Source of the DNA: Mesocentrotus franciscanus
Taxonomy: Eukaryota > Echinodermata > Echinoidea > Camarodonta > Strongylocentrotidae
Direction: 5' to 3'
DNA length: 64,000 bases
Assembly (NCBI GenBank): GCA_037976565.1
Contig: CP137670.1
Span: 15,091,216 to 15,155,215 of the forward strand
Positions within the stretch are counted from its first letter, which is position 1. Each line of letters begins with the position of its first letter. The notes under the pieces are model-generated. The model saw nothing but the letters and a program-made list of their open reading frames with translations. It ran no database searches and was not told where the DNA came from. Of this stretch, positions 50,601 to 60,424 are shown one piece after another. The translations under genes were made by a program, and so were the position numbers.

Positions 50601-53600
50601 TGCAAAATTCATCATGGTGATTATTTTCGAGGTATGAAACTATTGCAAATTATGTCAACCATTTACAAATTTATATGAAGATTTACATTTTGTATGACGC
50701 TAACAGGTTTTACCTTAATGACTGACTTAAAGGGACAGGTCCCAATGTAAAGCAGAAGAATTTTCTTCCCTGAATCTTTAGCACATTGTAAACAACAGCC
50801 CTTTTCCTGACAAAAGAAAGAAGGTATATTTATTTACCGGTACTCGAAATATTTAATGTTATGATTTGAACATTAAGCAGTAGTAAACTGAACTGGCCAC
50901 TTACAATATATAATAATATTTCTCATACGTTTCTGTGTTATAACTATTTTTAACATGAAGTACCATTATTTATTCTGTTTGTCCATTCATTAAACTTTTC
51001 ATTATAATCTATAAATAACTCTATCATCCTGTAAGAGTAACATTTACATAGAATTCCAAACTCAGTGATAGACTAATTACGGGGAAATTGGAAAAGGAAA
51101 TCTGTCAAGACCAAAAGCTTTCAATTGTCAGTGAAGCATAACCTCGCTTGTCAATTCTACATCCTATCATAAAAATGAAAATAAAAACTAGTATAGCACA
51201 AGTGTTACTCTCATCAATCCAATTTCTGGCTGAAGCTCCCAGACACAAAAGAAACAAGCACAGGATGTCAGAACTCAAAAGCACAAAATAGGCCATCTTT
51301 TTGTAGCCCCAAAACCATTTTGAAAAATCATTGATTTCGGGGACTGCCATTTACACTACTGGGAAAAAAAACATCGCAAAAACGTTGGTGTTTGCTCATT
51401 CCAATTTTGGGGTGAGAAGTGCGCATGCACAACTTGTCGCTGCTCTACATTTGATCAATCGCACTTTAGCCAGGAGAGTCACGTGACCAAAAAAACAGAA
51501 TCATTCACCACTGTTTCAAGAGCAGGCATTTACAATGCCAATATCATTGAAATTTCTGCTGGAGTTTTAAGAAAAAATCACTCCAGAGGTGCATTTTTCG
51601 ATTTTGTTTTTGTTTTTGTTTGTGTGTGTTTGCCGGTAGTTGCTTATCAACTTCGGAACGTGAGCAACACATATTTTAAAGACACCTTTATAATTTCTTC
51701 CTATAACTTGGGTCACCGCAAAACTGTTGAGTCAAATTTTCCATAGCATGTGTTGACAATAACCAAAACAAATAACATTTCATGAGTAATAATCAGATAA
51801 TTTTGCAACTATACACAGCATCAGTTTGGTACATTTCAGGATCTGCTACAACTGCATACATGTACAAATTCAGCTACAGTAACTGGTCTCCATATATTGT
51901 ATATCCTGTCGAGGATGGATGATATTGAAATATCTCATGGTCTTCCAACCTTGTTTCCTGATAGGAAGTCAGATTCGACCTATTTTGGGTGGGAACCATC
52001 TAAGTCAACCATCTGATTTTTTCTGATAAATATAAAAATGGGTTATGTAATGTAACTGTGATAACACAGGCTTGAACAGGAGAGAGTCAATATCATGAAT
52101 CTGCTAAAAGGTCACGGCATGGCGGTGTATAAAATACTGTACTCTTTACTAAGAGGGGACTCTCTTAGGATTTGGTGTTTTAAAGTGTCATTTAAGTATT
52201 TTGTAAACTAGTTAGTTGAGCCCTTTCTCACTTTACCAGCCACTATTTTGGAGCTTTTGAGAAGTACGTGAACAATGTCAATCACTCATCCCTCCTGTGT
52301 ATGTTTTTCGCTGGTTTGTGCGAAAGGGGGGGGGGTGCATAAACACAATGTGAAACCTGAAAAAGAAAGAAATTACACGTAGGCCTAAATGATATGTTTA
52401 AAGACCCTATACGATGAAAACACAACTTGATGTCAATGGAAAGCTGAATCAACGTAGAATACAAAAATAAAGACAGACATTAAAATAGCAAATAGATATT
52501 ATTGTAATCTACAAATGTATGGCTCATAAGCTTTCTAGGCTACAATTCATCTATTTCATTTTTCATTTCCAACATGGTCTTTCTTTTGTACACTTGCTGG
52601 GCTTGATAATAAATATCCATTTCTCCGGAATGAGAATATTACTTTATTTTTCTAAGGAGATCAACTAATTCCACTTTCACATATTGAACAGGAACACAGA
52701 CGGATCATATTACATTGTCTGTGTGAAGCCAGAAAGGGTTCACTCTCTGCTAGAGGCATATGATATGAGTTGATGCCCTTCTGGCTCCAAATACACACAT
52801 TTTATCCCGAGTTTTGGATAAGATGTAGTTCCTTTTGCATTGTAACATTCATTTATTCATTTATTTATCTACCATTTGTGGGATGGGTACACCCTTATCA
52901 GTATGAGTGCTGTTTTTCAAATACCATTTCATACCATGTCAAGGGTATTTGTGAAAGCTGATTTATTGAATAGGAAATCTAAATACAATTATTTAAAAAC
53001 ACAGGACTAGCTAGCTTCTAATGCTAGCGATAACCTTTGACCTTGAAATAGTACCCCGGCCCTTTCTAAGACCATGCTGTGAACAGGGAAATGTTACAGA
53101 AAGATTTCCCTGTGAAGAGGAAGTAAATATAGGGTGCATGCCAGATACCATCACCTATCTCTCTAGATAACCTACTTCTTTTTAATTATTCATCCCTACA
53201 CAGATGAGGTTCTGACTAAAGAAAATCTTCTAAAACCTGACCAATACTTTGGACATAAACAGTTGGGTGACAATATTATGCCTATAGGCATCACCTTTTT
53301 CTTATTTTTCTTTCTAATAATGTCACTGACCAACTAATTTATGATCAAATTTTCTGATAGCTGGTCAGCTGAAAAATTCAAAACTTTAAGAGTCTGGTAA
53401 CTAGACTACACTCACTGACAAGTTTGGTGCAATAGGTTCAGAGGGGGGGGGGACTTCCTATGCGTCGTCATGGTAACAACAAGTGGGAAATTGACTTCTG
53501 ATGGTTCTGGTCACCAGCAGGAAGCGGTGTGAAGGTCAAACGTCCTAGTCAATGACACAGAAGCAAGGTTCACACTACAGTGTGTTACTTTAAGTTTAGG

Positions 53601-56600
53601 TCGTGGTTTTAAACTTTAAAGTTACCTTGTAGTTAGGGACCGTGAGGATGCATTCTTAATGCACTTCAAATTATGACAAAGTTACATACCACAAAAAATT
53701 TTAAGATTAGCGCAACATCTACGACCAGCGAGGGGGGGGGGGAGGGTTCTCAATCGAAACCATGTGTCTTGCGGATGCAGTTAACTTTCAGGCTATGCCA
53801 GCTTGTGGTTCAAATCAATGGTTTCCCTCGGCTTGTAGGTAACTTGGTCCCGTGTGAACCCTCATCATTGTTTATAAGTTCGAGGTTTGGCTAACTTTTT
53901 TTTAAAACTACAACGATCCCATGTGAACATAGCTAGAGTCTGATGCTACTGGTCCAGAGTAGCAACCGCAAGTGACAGATTGAATCTAGCGTGACGGCAC
54001 AAATGTACTTGACTTAAATGTGTAATAATAATACCAGTCTACCTACAGTCCTGGACTAAAGATTTAATAATTAAACTTAATTTGCTGATGAAACTCCTCA
54101 TATCCATATCATAATCCATGTCTCTGACAAATAAACATCAGGAAATCCTTGTCAGATTCAGTGAATATTTTAGAAGGAGACTAGTACACTTGACTATCTG
54201 ACTTGAGATGCTATATACTACATGTACTAACAAGAATTTGTGTTGGTATTTCACTATTTCCTTTGGAAAGGTAAAATGTATAATTTAAATAGAACACAGA
54301 AATTACTTGTTTCCTCTCTTCCTTCACTACAAATCTTTCAAGTATAGTCTAGTTGAGTACAGACTACTGAATCTCCGAGGATAGTAATAGGTTGAATAGG
54401 GCCCTTTTGTATATCATGGTTAAGCTTAAATGTAATACAGAAATAAATATTTATAATCAAATCAATGCTGATCAAGTATTATAATTTGTGTTGAAATTAT
54501 GTGAGTTGTGTTAAAAACTTTAAAATTCAACTTTTTATGCATCATAATTATTTGCAGTAGGGTCAATTGTCCAAAAATTGGTGACATAGAAATGGTTAAT
54601 AGAATTTTGGATATATGATGAGCAAATATTTTTCTTGTCTGACGAGCTCCAGAGTATGAGACAAGGTCCAGTCATTACCCTATAATAGCCAACAGGTTGA
54701 TCATTGCTTCATTAGAGACGTATATCCTGCAACACGTCAGGTGTGAATTAATGAGCTTGAAATCGCTCAATGAGACGAGACAACCACTGACCTAAATCAT
54801 CAAAAGGCCTGTCTTAATCAGCTCGAGTTTGCCAAATAACCCGCTATTTTAACTATCCCGATCGCAAATTAGCCAATTAATTTGCGTCTTCATCAGCCCG
54901 CAGTTGCAATTTATAGCAGGATATATTTGGTCGAGAAAATATCCTGAGAAATCTTGGCCTTGTTTCCAAAATATCCCGCTATTTGGGAAATAGCGGCCTA
55001 ATTTGCGCCTGTCCGAGCTAGTTTGTGATGAGCGTATCGGTCTGGTGAAGACGCAATTTCGAACTTCGGGATAATATCCCGAGTCTGAAAGTAGCAGGTT
55101 ATTTGGCAAACTCAAGCTGATGAAGACAGGCCTAAAGTCCCTTTTCACACATGGGGAAGTTTTTGCAGAATGAGCACTGCATAAAGAAAGCTCTTTAGGA
55201 GGAAAGGGTGATGATACCGATTCTTTGGTAAGTTTCATTTTCATACAAAACAATGCCCTCATCAGGGCTCCATCCATACAAACTTTTCCAAAGCGGATCT
55301 GGATCAAGAGTCTGTATGGATGAATCACTATTTATTAAGGAGATAATACAAACACTGACCTATCACCAAATTATCTTTGCTTACAAGGGAAATATCATAT
55401 AATGAATGTTCTATAAAGAAGCTTCTTTGTTAAATGGAGGTGTGCAGATGCTGATTCTTTCTCAAGGTTTTCATTTAAAAGGCTGCCTAAAGCCCTCCAC
55501 CAGGGCTCAACATCAACTTTTTTCTCAGGGACTTCAAATCAAAATATTTAGAGTCTGTACATGTATATCACAATATATGTATATATTATGACATTTTGGA
55601 GGTTAAGATATACATCATAGTCATACAGGGTGTATCTGTTAGATATTGGGAACAAATTTGTCCCATGTACCTGTTAGTGCTGAGCCCTACTTAAATCTCC
55701 ATTTGCATTTTAGTTTTAGTTTAATGATTTTCCTCCGTCTGACTTCAATCACATTTAACTAATTACCATATAAATCTATGGCTAGATACATGTACTTCTC
55801 AGACAAAACATCAAAGTTTCAACATCTGAATCGGGTTAAGTGTTCTACTCTGCCTGTGATGATTCACAGTCTAACCTATCTATACAGATTATTGTTGAGG
55901 GGTTGCTGAGGAGTCTAAGCACAGATTGGAGGAAAACTGATTCATAGCAGGATGGAATGCATTTCTCAATTCCTGCTTGATTTTAGGTCAAATGCAGTAC
56001 AGCAATCAAACCAAACCAACACTGCTATCCCAAGGTCATGTGACCAATCAGGTGACTAGATATTGTCCATCTTACTTCATTGCATAATAGGTATGTCTTT
56101 TGCACTTGATTTGCTAAATAATGACCGCACAAGTTCAACAGTAAGCTACAGGTGTACACCTGAGATAAAGCCTTTTAAAGAGAAAGACCAGTTCTGGTCA
56201 TGCGATTGCATTGTGAAAGAAACGTTGTGGAATCGATCAGAAAGGGTTGATCATCTAGCATATAAGTATTGGTATGTACTGCAAGGTTCTGGAGACATCA
56301 AAATGATAAGAAATTTGGCCCAGTCTTGGTAAAGTTACAAGCACTGTACACAGAAAGATGTATATGGGACTACGCAACCACGTGCGCGATATCTATTTGG
56401 TCCCAATAGATATAATAATTTACCAAATATATCAATTAGTAGGTGGTTTCCCGACTTTCCCGACTTTCCCGACTTTCCCGGCAAAATTTGTATCATCACA
56501 TATTTAATAGTCAAAACATATTCTTTCACATGATTGGTAATGAGAGCTTCCATTTCATTTTTTTTAAAGGGGGGCGTTTCCAAAACTGGTCTTTACCTTT

Positions 56601-59600
56601 AAAGTTTATTCGGAAGGTATGTTTTTAAACTACTTAAAGTTTGACCTAATCCACCTGTAACTTGCAAAGATATAATATATAAAAATAAAAGGTTAAAGAA
56701 AGCAAGATTGTTTGCTGAGAGCCATTATGCTTGATTTACCAAGGAACGACCTCACTTCAACAGTGTAACCTATTGGACCTACCTGTAGCTGGGATAAGAC
56801 TAATGGGGAATGCCTGTTTTTAAAGGCTGACCTACCTTGCTAAAATATCAGATAAAGAAATCAAATTACTTTAAAACGGTAAGAACATTTGCAGTGTTTG
56901 CTGAGAGCCAGAAGGATAGTAAACTCATCTGACATTTATGAGACATGGGGGGGGGGTGTTTTTAACTCTAAGTTGGACTTAAAAATTATGGAGAACCATT
57001 TGTAGCCTTAAAATAAAATATATTCAAAAGCGAAAATTCAAGTATTTTAGATTTTTTATAAATTCCACATCAAGAACATGAAATCTCCTTGATAATAGAA
57101 AATTTGAATGATTTGAATCAACATTTTATGCCTTTAAAAATAAATTTTACAAAATATTTTCATAGATGCTAACGGCTTTCCATAAATGTTAAGTCCAACT
57201 TAGAGATAAGTTCAACTTAGGATCTTTGTGAAACACCCCCCTGTACTTTTACAGACTAAATACCTTTATCAGCAAACAACCCTACAGGTCATTGACAACC
57301 TACTACCCAATTGGTCTATTTCCATATGGTCTACACCCAGCCCATTTATTATCCACATGGTCTAATAATCATTCAATCATTAATAATTATAATCATCAAA
57401 TGATTATTAGACATCATGGATGGTAGACGAAATGGGCATAAACTTGGAATTAGACTAACTGGTTATCAGACTAAATGAATAATAGACCAAATGGGTAGTA
57501 GACTAATTGCAGATCAGACCAAATGACTATTAGCCTTAATGGTGATTAGACCAAATAATAAGTAGACAAAATAATTATTTGACCATGTGGATAGTAGATA
57601 GGCTGGGTGTAGACCATACATGGGAATAGACTAATTGGGTAGTAGACGAACTGGTTGTAGACCAAACGGCAATTCAACGTATTTGTGTATATAGGAAGGA
57701 TTTGGTCATAGTACAATGGGTGGGAACACAGTTGTGATCCAGAATAGAGGATTTCCTTCTAAAAATGGTATTTGTCTGCTTGAGGGTCATTCTGAAGGAT
57801 GTGTATGACAGGTAGCTGTCATGACATTTTTGCAATGTATTTCCTCATTTTCCTGAATTATATGCCATGTCTGGTTAATCTGTCTCTATTCTAGATTGAC
57901 TGGCTCATTCCTTGATTGTTTAATAATGTCAGATATCAGCCAAAATAAAGTCTACGCCTTGAATTAGTGTTTGTCTTGGAAATCACATTACTATTGATAG
58001 CAAACTGTAAACTGTTTCAAATCATGATCCTATTTCTGAAAATCATTAATCTAGATCGATTCATTTGACCAAGTTTTTTAAAGAGGGAAAAGTAAATCAA
58101 ACATTTGTAAAATATAAAAACATAAAGAGAAAAGCACCAAACCTGTAAATGCACTTGGTACACAAAAAGCAATTATCAATTCTTACTTCAACAGTCAACA
58201 CACATGCAACCAATGCAAACAATAAACATACAGTAGCACCAAAACAAAAGTTTGAAAATGATTTACTGATATCAGTCTCCTGACTTGTTTTAAAGAAACT
58301 CTTGAACAAACTTTTTTGTCAGAACACATTACAATGAAGAAAAGAAAGAGTTCTGTTCCAAGCAATGCTAAATGTAAATCAGACTTCAACTTAATGAAAA
58401 AAGTTATTATTGTTTCACTTCCAGAACTTACTTTCCTGAAACAGAATTTAGAAACTAACCTGCCGACACATACATGTATCTTGGTAAGTTGAAGTCTATA
58501 AAGTTACTGTTCAATTTGCTTTACCAAAAATAGAAAAAGGAATGAGTTCGTACTAGTGGTCGTGTACTGTCCCAGCACTGGCCCCATCTAGAGGCAGTTC
58601 ACTTATCTCTGAGGCCCGGGGGAGCACTTCCGCACCCATTTCTTCATCTTCAATGTTTTCTTTGGTTTCATTGACCTCTTTCACTGAACCCGTTCCGAGC
58701 CCGTTCCCTAGAACGTTCTTTAATAGCTGCGCTTTGGGTCGGTCAACATCTTGAATGATTTGTCTGTATCGCCTCGCCTCCTCTGCGTACTTCTTTGCAT
58801 CGTTCAAAACATGCTCGGCCTTGAGGAAAATGTCTTTTCTCCCCAGATCGTTCCTACTCTTATACCCATGCTTCCGGAGGAATTCCTCTCTCCCATCCAT
58901 CTCATCCCCTTCTATCTCATCCTCTTCTGGTTCCAACTCCTCCTCCTCATCCTCATCACCCTGGTACCCCTCATCAACATCAAACTTATTCAACATCCCG
59001 TCCAAACGTTTTATTACCTCTTCAGCGTCCTCCTCCCAGAAGTTCCTCTTGGCGAACTGCAGCATCTTGTTTTCCATTTCGACGAGCTGGTGGTACTTCT
59101 CCACGTCGGTCCTGGGGATGAATTCCAGGGTGGGGTCTTTCATGCCCTTGTAGAAGGCTATGTTCTGGAGCATCACCTCATCCTCGGGAAGGAGAATGAG
59201 GAATGAGAGGGCGTTCTTTATGGCATTTTGGACATCATCGACTGGTGGAAAGAGAGAGATAATAGTAGAAATTAGCAGAGGATTGAACTCTATATCAACC
59301 TTTAAAGACAAACTTTTTTCAAATTCGATAAGCAACTAATCTAATATTTGTCCCACAAAAGAGATTACACAAGTAGGGAAGTTGGGCAGAAAACTACAAC
59401 ATTTGGAAACACGTTGGAGACAGTTTGATGATCTTTAAAGAACATTCATTTCAGATTTAAGCATCATTCTTTGCTTTAACAGATGAACTTGCAAGCCCAA
59501 GTATGTAAATTCTTCATTTTCAACTCAATTAAGGCAAGACTGCACCCTTTTTCTTCTAATTCCCTCCAGAATAAGATGCTTTGCTACTTTCCTTGCTTTG

Positions 59601-60298
59601 GTCATCTAATGGGACAGATAGCATATCATCACAGTCAACTTCTTTCTCACGTACAGGTACTATGTTATATGTATCGCATATGACTTAACAATGTAGGAGA
59701 GTGCTGATTAAACCTGTGTCAAATTAAAACAATTCAGACAAATGTTGAATATCATGACAATACAGACCTGTCTAGAAGGTGTGGAAATACAGAAGTAGAC
59801 CCTACTTCTTTCCATCGTTAGCAGACAAACTCAAATCAACTCATGTCTAATGGCATTAGGAATTTAATAAATCTAACAGTATATCTTTTCAAAATGAACA
59901 AATCTTTGATCATTATTTGGTATGTGCCTGAGTAAGAGGTTTTTTTCCTCACTATTCTTTAGCTAAAATAATTTCAAGGGGAGCTTTGATACTGTGTGTA
60001 AAAAGATTAGTGAATTTCTTCTTTGACATTTTGCAAATGAAAATAATGCAGACGTGAAATTTTGTTTCAGACTTTTTTACCAAATTAATGAAAAAAGATA
60101 ATTCATTCATTTTGAAAAGAAATACTGTTTAATGTCTTATGGTAAAGTAAATGATACGTTGGCTTTTCTTACCATTGTAGTATGCAAACTGTAAGAAATG
60201 AAAGTGACTTGTAAGATAATCATCCACTAGCTTGCTGTTGATTCGAGATAACCAGCTTTCGCATTGGCTTTTGCAGTATAATGTTGATGCATAATGAT
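27411..60298 (-). CDS. Leprecan-family prolyl 3-hydroxylase, 3' part of gene (5' exons outside window)
   Basis: P3H enzymes hydroxylate specific prolines of procollagen chains in the ER, using Fe(II), 2-oxoglutarate and oxygen; the vertebrate P3H1 works with CRTAP and cyclophilin B. Exons in transcript order are 60298-60173, 59241 to about 58553/58568, 36274-34718, 33727-33620, 32965-32870, 31910-31760, 28818-28631 and 27620-27411. Seen: a CXXXC motif (YCKSQC), LQFAYYN and LLPEDEVMLQNIAFY of the helical repeats, a 519-residue acidic segment, TDDQLNGSNRVLADG, GYKGKTSPHT, FSYTHLVCRSA, the iron box HPVHADN (H-x-D), the distal His in NLHGVKGV and the 2-oxoglutarate Arg in HGRRCALAMW. It ends KEYKQQHK without a KDEL-type signal. 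Paralogue identity (P3H1, 2 or 3) cannot be set. The join from the 58.6-kb exon to the 36.3-kb exon is inferred. Confidence 0.88.
27764..28055. mobile_element. MITE with AATAGACCATTTCGT ends, P3H intron
   Basis: AATAGACCATTTCGT at 27764 is mirrored by ACGAAATGGTCTATT ending 28055. It is about 290 bp and non-coding. Confidence 0.8.
28100..28275 (+). mobile_element. tRNA-derived SINE copy
   Basis: The A-box-like TGGTCTAGTGGATACG and B-box GGTTCGAGTCCCGCC are the best-preserved tRNA-like signals in the window. The body (CATTGGCAAGTCATTAATCT and CACCCGGGTGA) matches the SINE at 16873. The ATT tail is missing. Confidence 0.8.
28631..28818 (-). CDS. P3H exon with HxD iron motif
   Basis: It begins with two bases completing Asp, then SSLKRRDLSHPVHADNCQLD, WRDWSAILYLNQDFEGGEF and ends AHYNNTAQ. 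His and Asp of HADN bind iron; the YLNxDFEGGEF block is strongly conserved in P3H. The acceptor is TGTTTCCTAG and the donor CAG|GTAGAG. Confidence 0.95.
29098..29496 (-). repeat. Intronic GAT/GAA triplet tract
   Basis: ATC and CTT triplets on the + strand (core 29165-29375) read as GAT and GAA/GAG on the P3H coding strand, giving a 132-codon frame of Asp and Glu runs. No splice sites frame it convincingly, so it is called repeat, not exon. Confidence 0.85.
30405..30620. repeat. AT-rich AAATA/AATA simple repeat
   Basis: About 215 bp of nearly pure A and T with AAATAAAT and AATAATA periodicity. Confidence 0.9.
30642..30874. mobile_element. Foldback MITE related to 23431-23728
   Basis: AATAGACCATTTTTGTTATG at the left is mirrored by AAGAAAATGGCTTATT at the right. 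The inner words ATTATTTCATTCACCTGTTA and GAGGCACTTTA match the copy at 23431. Confidence 0.7.
31760..31910 (-). CDS. P3H exon (FSYTHLVCR block)
   Basis: It encodes AASAGRIPLLYPTVYMHLAE, RSRQFLQRHFKLKSHLFFSY and THLVCRSAGP plus one base of Asp (50 codons and 1 nt). The FSYTHLVCR core strand is a P3H signature. The acceptor is GCTTCCACAG and the donor CCAG|GTATCT, phase 1. Confidence 0.94.
31935..32335 (-). repeat. Dispersed repeat, inverted copy of 6468-6858
   Basis: The reverse complement contains the GAGTATGGTAAAACCGGTCA and ATATCACAGACACTG words of the FDPS intron 1 copy. A short internal tandem of GTGTCTGTGATATGGTGTAAT occurs near 31990-32030. It ends only about 25 bp from the acceptor of the P3H exon at 31910. 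Confidence 0.75.
32625..32700. repeat. GAGA/GACA simple repeat
   Basis: GAGAGAGAGA is followed by ACAGACAG units and GACAGAGGCA. It is non-coding. Confidence 0.8.
32870..32965 (-). CDS. P3H exon (GYKGKTSPHT block)
   Basis: It encodes 32 residues, GEARQGNGYKGKTSPHTKFE then NFEGLTVKDAVD. Family members have GYRGKTSPHTPNEKFEGxTV here. The acceptor is TCTCTGAACAG and the donor GAT|GTAAGT, phase 0 at both ends. Confidence 0.95.
33046..33510. repeat. GAT/GAG triplet repeat in P3H intron
   Basis: About 460 bp of GATGAT, GAGGAT and AATGAT units on the + strand sit between two P3H exons. Open frames here in either direction (Met-rich or Ile-rich) are compositional. Confidence 0.92.
33620..33727 (-). 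CDS. P3H exon (start of dioxygenase domain)
   Basis: It encodes 36 residues, DLKVVMTDDQLNGSNRVLAD then GLAADQECGTLLQLLD. It aligns with LNGSQRVVMDGVIS of human P3H1. The acceptor is ACTAACCCACAG and the donor GAT|GTGAGT, phase 0. Confidence 0.94.
34718..36274 (-). CDS. P3H giant acidic exon, 519 codons
   Basis: The exon runs from the acceptor TCATTTCATAG to the donor ACG|GTAAGA, phase 0 at both ends, with no stop over 1557 nt. The first third (FLNPDKDIDVEDESGPDYLG onward) has helical, Lys/Glu-rich stretches such as MRSKILNGMKKVMKSLMG. The middle is Asp/Glu-rich with an eight-Asp run, and has few cysteines (CLPGEGC, CEEEDDGEC). The last 50 residues (ELTPAEEKIQEALDTEVTNE to LLNDLT) resemble the coiled linker that precedes the P3H catalytic domain. 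No comparable insertion exists in human P3H1-3. Position, phase and strand support membership in this gene; transcript evidence would settle it. Confidence 0.85.
37380..37735 (-). repeat. Dispersed repeat A, copy 1
   Basis: The reverse complement carries GTCATGCGATTGCATTGTGA, TTGGCCCAGTCTTGGTAA and the 3' part TTATACCACATGT-like to AACCTTCTCTTTAA. Its 3' half matches the split copy at 43509/45444 rather than copies 2 and 4. Confidence 0.8.
37905..38090. repeat. CT-rich simple repeat
   Basis: TCTCTCTGT and TATCTGTATCTCTC units; all open frames here are Ser/Leu artefacts. Confidence 0.85.
39915..40292 (+). repeat. Dispersed repeat A, copy 2
   Basis: It starts AGAGACCAGTTCTGATCATG and passes through GGTTGATCATCTAGCATA and TTGGCCCAGTCTTGGTAA to the 3' half AATTAGTAGGCGGTTTCC and CCAAAACTGGTCTATACC. 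The first and last bases form an inverted repeat (ACCAGTTCTG/AACTGGT). The 3' half is shared with copy 4. Confidence 0.8.
42040..42092 (-). repeat. tRNA-like fragment (B-box-like), probable SINE remnant
   Basis: On the - strand, CGAGAGGTCCCGGGTTCAAC followed by TCCCGGACAGGCCTC resembles the T arm and acceptor side of a tRNA. No A-box half or cloverleaf is visible, and CATCTTGTTGTGATA-type words flank it on both sides. Confidence 0.35.
43509..43684 (+). repeat. Dispersed repeat A, copy 3, left half
   Basis: It carries GTCATGCGATTGCATTGTGA to TACAAGCACTGTAC, then is interrupted. The remainder resumes at 45436. Confidence 0.85.
43685..45435. mobile_element. Palindromic hAT-like element nested in repeat A
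   Basis: The ends are TAGGCCCGAGTC and, inverted, TAGGCCTGAGTC. CACTGTAC occurs directly at both flanks (43677-43684 and 45436-45443), an exact 8-bp target duplication as made by hAT transposases. The element is about 1751 bp and folds almost completely on itself: the arms (about 43860-44510 and 44560-45240) are mirror images around a centre at 44510-44560 with a poly-A/GCGGGCC spacer. No transposase frame is seen, so it is non-autonomous. Confidence 0.88.
45436..45672 (+). repeat. Dispersed repeat A, copy 3, right half
   Basis: It resumes CACTGTACACAGAAAGATGC and ends ACTCAACCTTCTCTTTAA. It matches the 3' half of copy 1 (inverted at 37380-37560). Confidence 0.85.
46222..46402. mobile_element. 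Short MITE with GGGCATTTACACTGCAA ends
   Basis: The left GGGCATTTACACTGCAAG is mirrored by TTTTTGCAATGTAAATGCTC. An AACGCCGGC/CACCGG pair lies inside. Confidence 0.55.
47540..47604. repeat. Perfect 25-bp hairpin
   Basis: AATTTTGACAAGGTCATGAG continues to GAACAA, and the whole is repeated in exact reverse complement at 47580-47604 with a 15-bp loop. Confidence 0.85.
48244..48687. mobile_element. MITE with CCCCTGTTACACAT ends
   Basis: The left GGACCCCTGTTACACATACC is mirrored by GCATGTGTAACAGGGGCC at the right. The interior has many copies of GGACTGAGGC and GAGGCCG words in both orientations. Confidence 0.75.
54805..55133. mobile_element. MITE with about 42-bp terminal inverted repeats
   Basis: AGGCCTGTCTTAATCAGCTC with GAGTTTGCCAAATAACC is mirrored at 55090-55133. 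Several further inverted pairs (TATCCCGCTATTT, AAATTAGCC) fill the interior. The - strand frame across it is not a gene. Confidence 0.8.
56174..56601 (+). repeat. Dispersed repeat A, copy 4, with 9-bp microsatellite
   Basis: It is the same family and 3' half as copy 2. It carries three tandem CGACTTTCC units near 56450-56479 that are absent from copy 2, and a TTTGGTCCCAATAGAT insertion after GCGCGATA. Confidence 0.82.
56947..57243. mobile_element. Foldback MITE, GTGTTTCACAAAG family
   Basis: The right end GATCTTTGTGAAACACCCCC is intact; the left end is truncated to GGGGTGTTTTTAACTCTAAG. The interior matches the copy at 18724 in opposite orientation, including TCAAGAACATG. Confidence 0.8.
57302..57640. 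repeat. Foldback built of GTAGACCAAATGG-like words
   Basis: The left arm CTACCCAATTGGTCTATTTC to CCACATGGTCTA (57302-57364) is mirrored at 57572-57640. Between them lie many degenerate repeats of TAGACTAAATGG and TAGTAGACTAATTG. Confidence 0.75.
58553..59241 (-). CDS. P3H exon, end of helical region with acidic tail
   Basis: It starts phase 1 (completing Val) and reads VDDVQNAIKNALSFLILLPE, DEVMLQNIAFYKGM and MENKMLQFAKRNFWEEDAEE, aligning with the last helical repeat of P3H and CRTAP. An acidic run (GDEDEEEELEPEEDEIEGDE) and a basic helical stretch follow. The frame stays open to a stop at 58553. The only phase-compatible donors I see are weak: ACA|GTACAC after 58568 and TCA|GTGAAA upstream. 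No AATAAA occurs on this strand within about 450 nt, which argues for an internal rather than terminal exon. Confidence 0.85.
60173..60298 (-). CDS. P3H exon with CXXXC motif
   Basis: It completes Asp, then HYASTLYCKSQCESWLSRIN and SKLVDDYLTSHFHFLQFAYY with Asn, ending phase 1. It aligns with ITDHYIQVLNCKQNC and PSHYNYLQFAYYN of human P3H1. The acceptor is TCTCATTACAG and the donor ATG|GTAAGA. The preceding exon must end in phase 1 and is not found in the window. Confidence 0.92.
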
Positions 60299-60424
60299 CT
60301 GTAATGAGAAACAAAATAAAAGAAAGCAAAATTTATCCCACCGCTGTCACCAGCTTAAAAATCACATGGAATAAACCGTAAATATAACCCACAAAAATCT
60401 GATAAGTACAATATTTCTGAAATA

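Larger units (their letters stand above)
36275..58552. other. About 22-kb P3H intron without further recognised exons
   Basis: Apart from the repeats listed separately, I see no exon with P3H or other domain character. Open frames at 46151-46531, 54849-55328 and elsewhere are explained by MITEs or composition. Stretches 38.3-39.9, 40.3-43.5, 45.7-47.5, 48.7-54.8 and 57.7-58.5 kb show nothing I can name. Confidence 0.55.

Noticed and set aside
54849..55328. 159-codon - frame
   Set aside because: Most of it lies in a MITE with 42-bp inverted ends.
58751..59206. Two long + frames opposite the P3H exon
   Set aside because: They are antisense shadows of the real - strand exon, which aligns with the P3H helical region.
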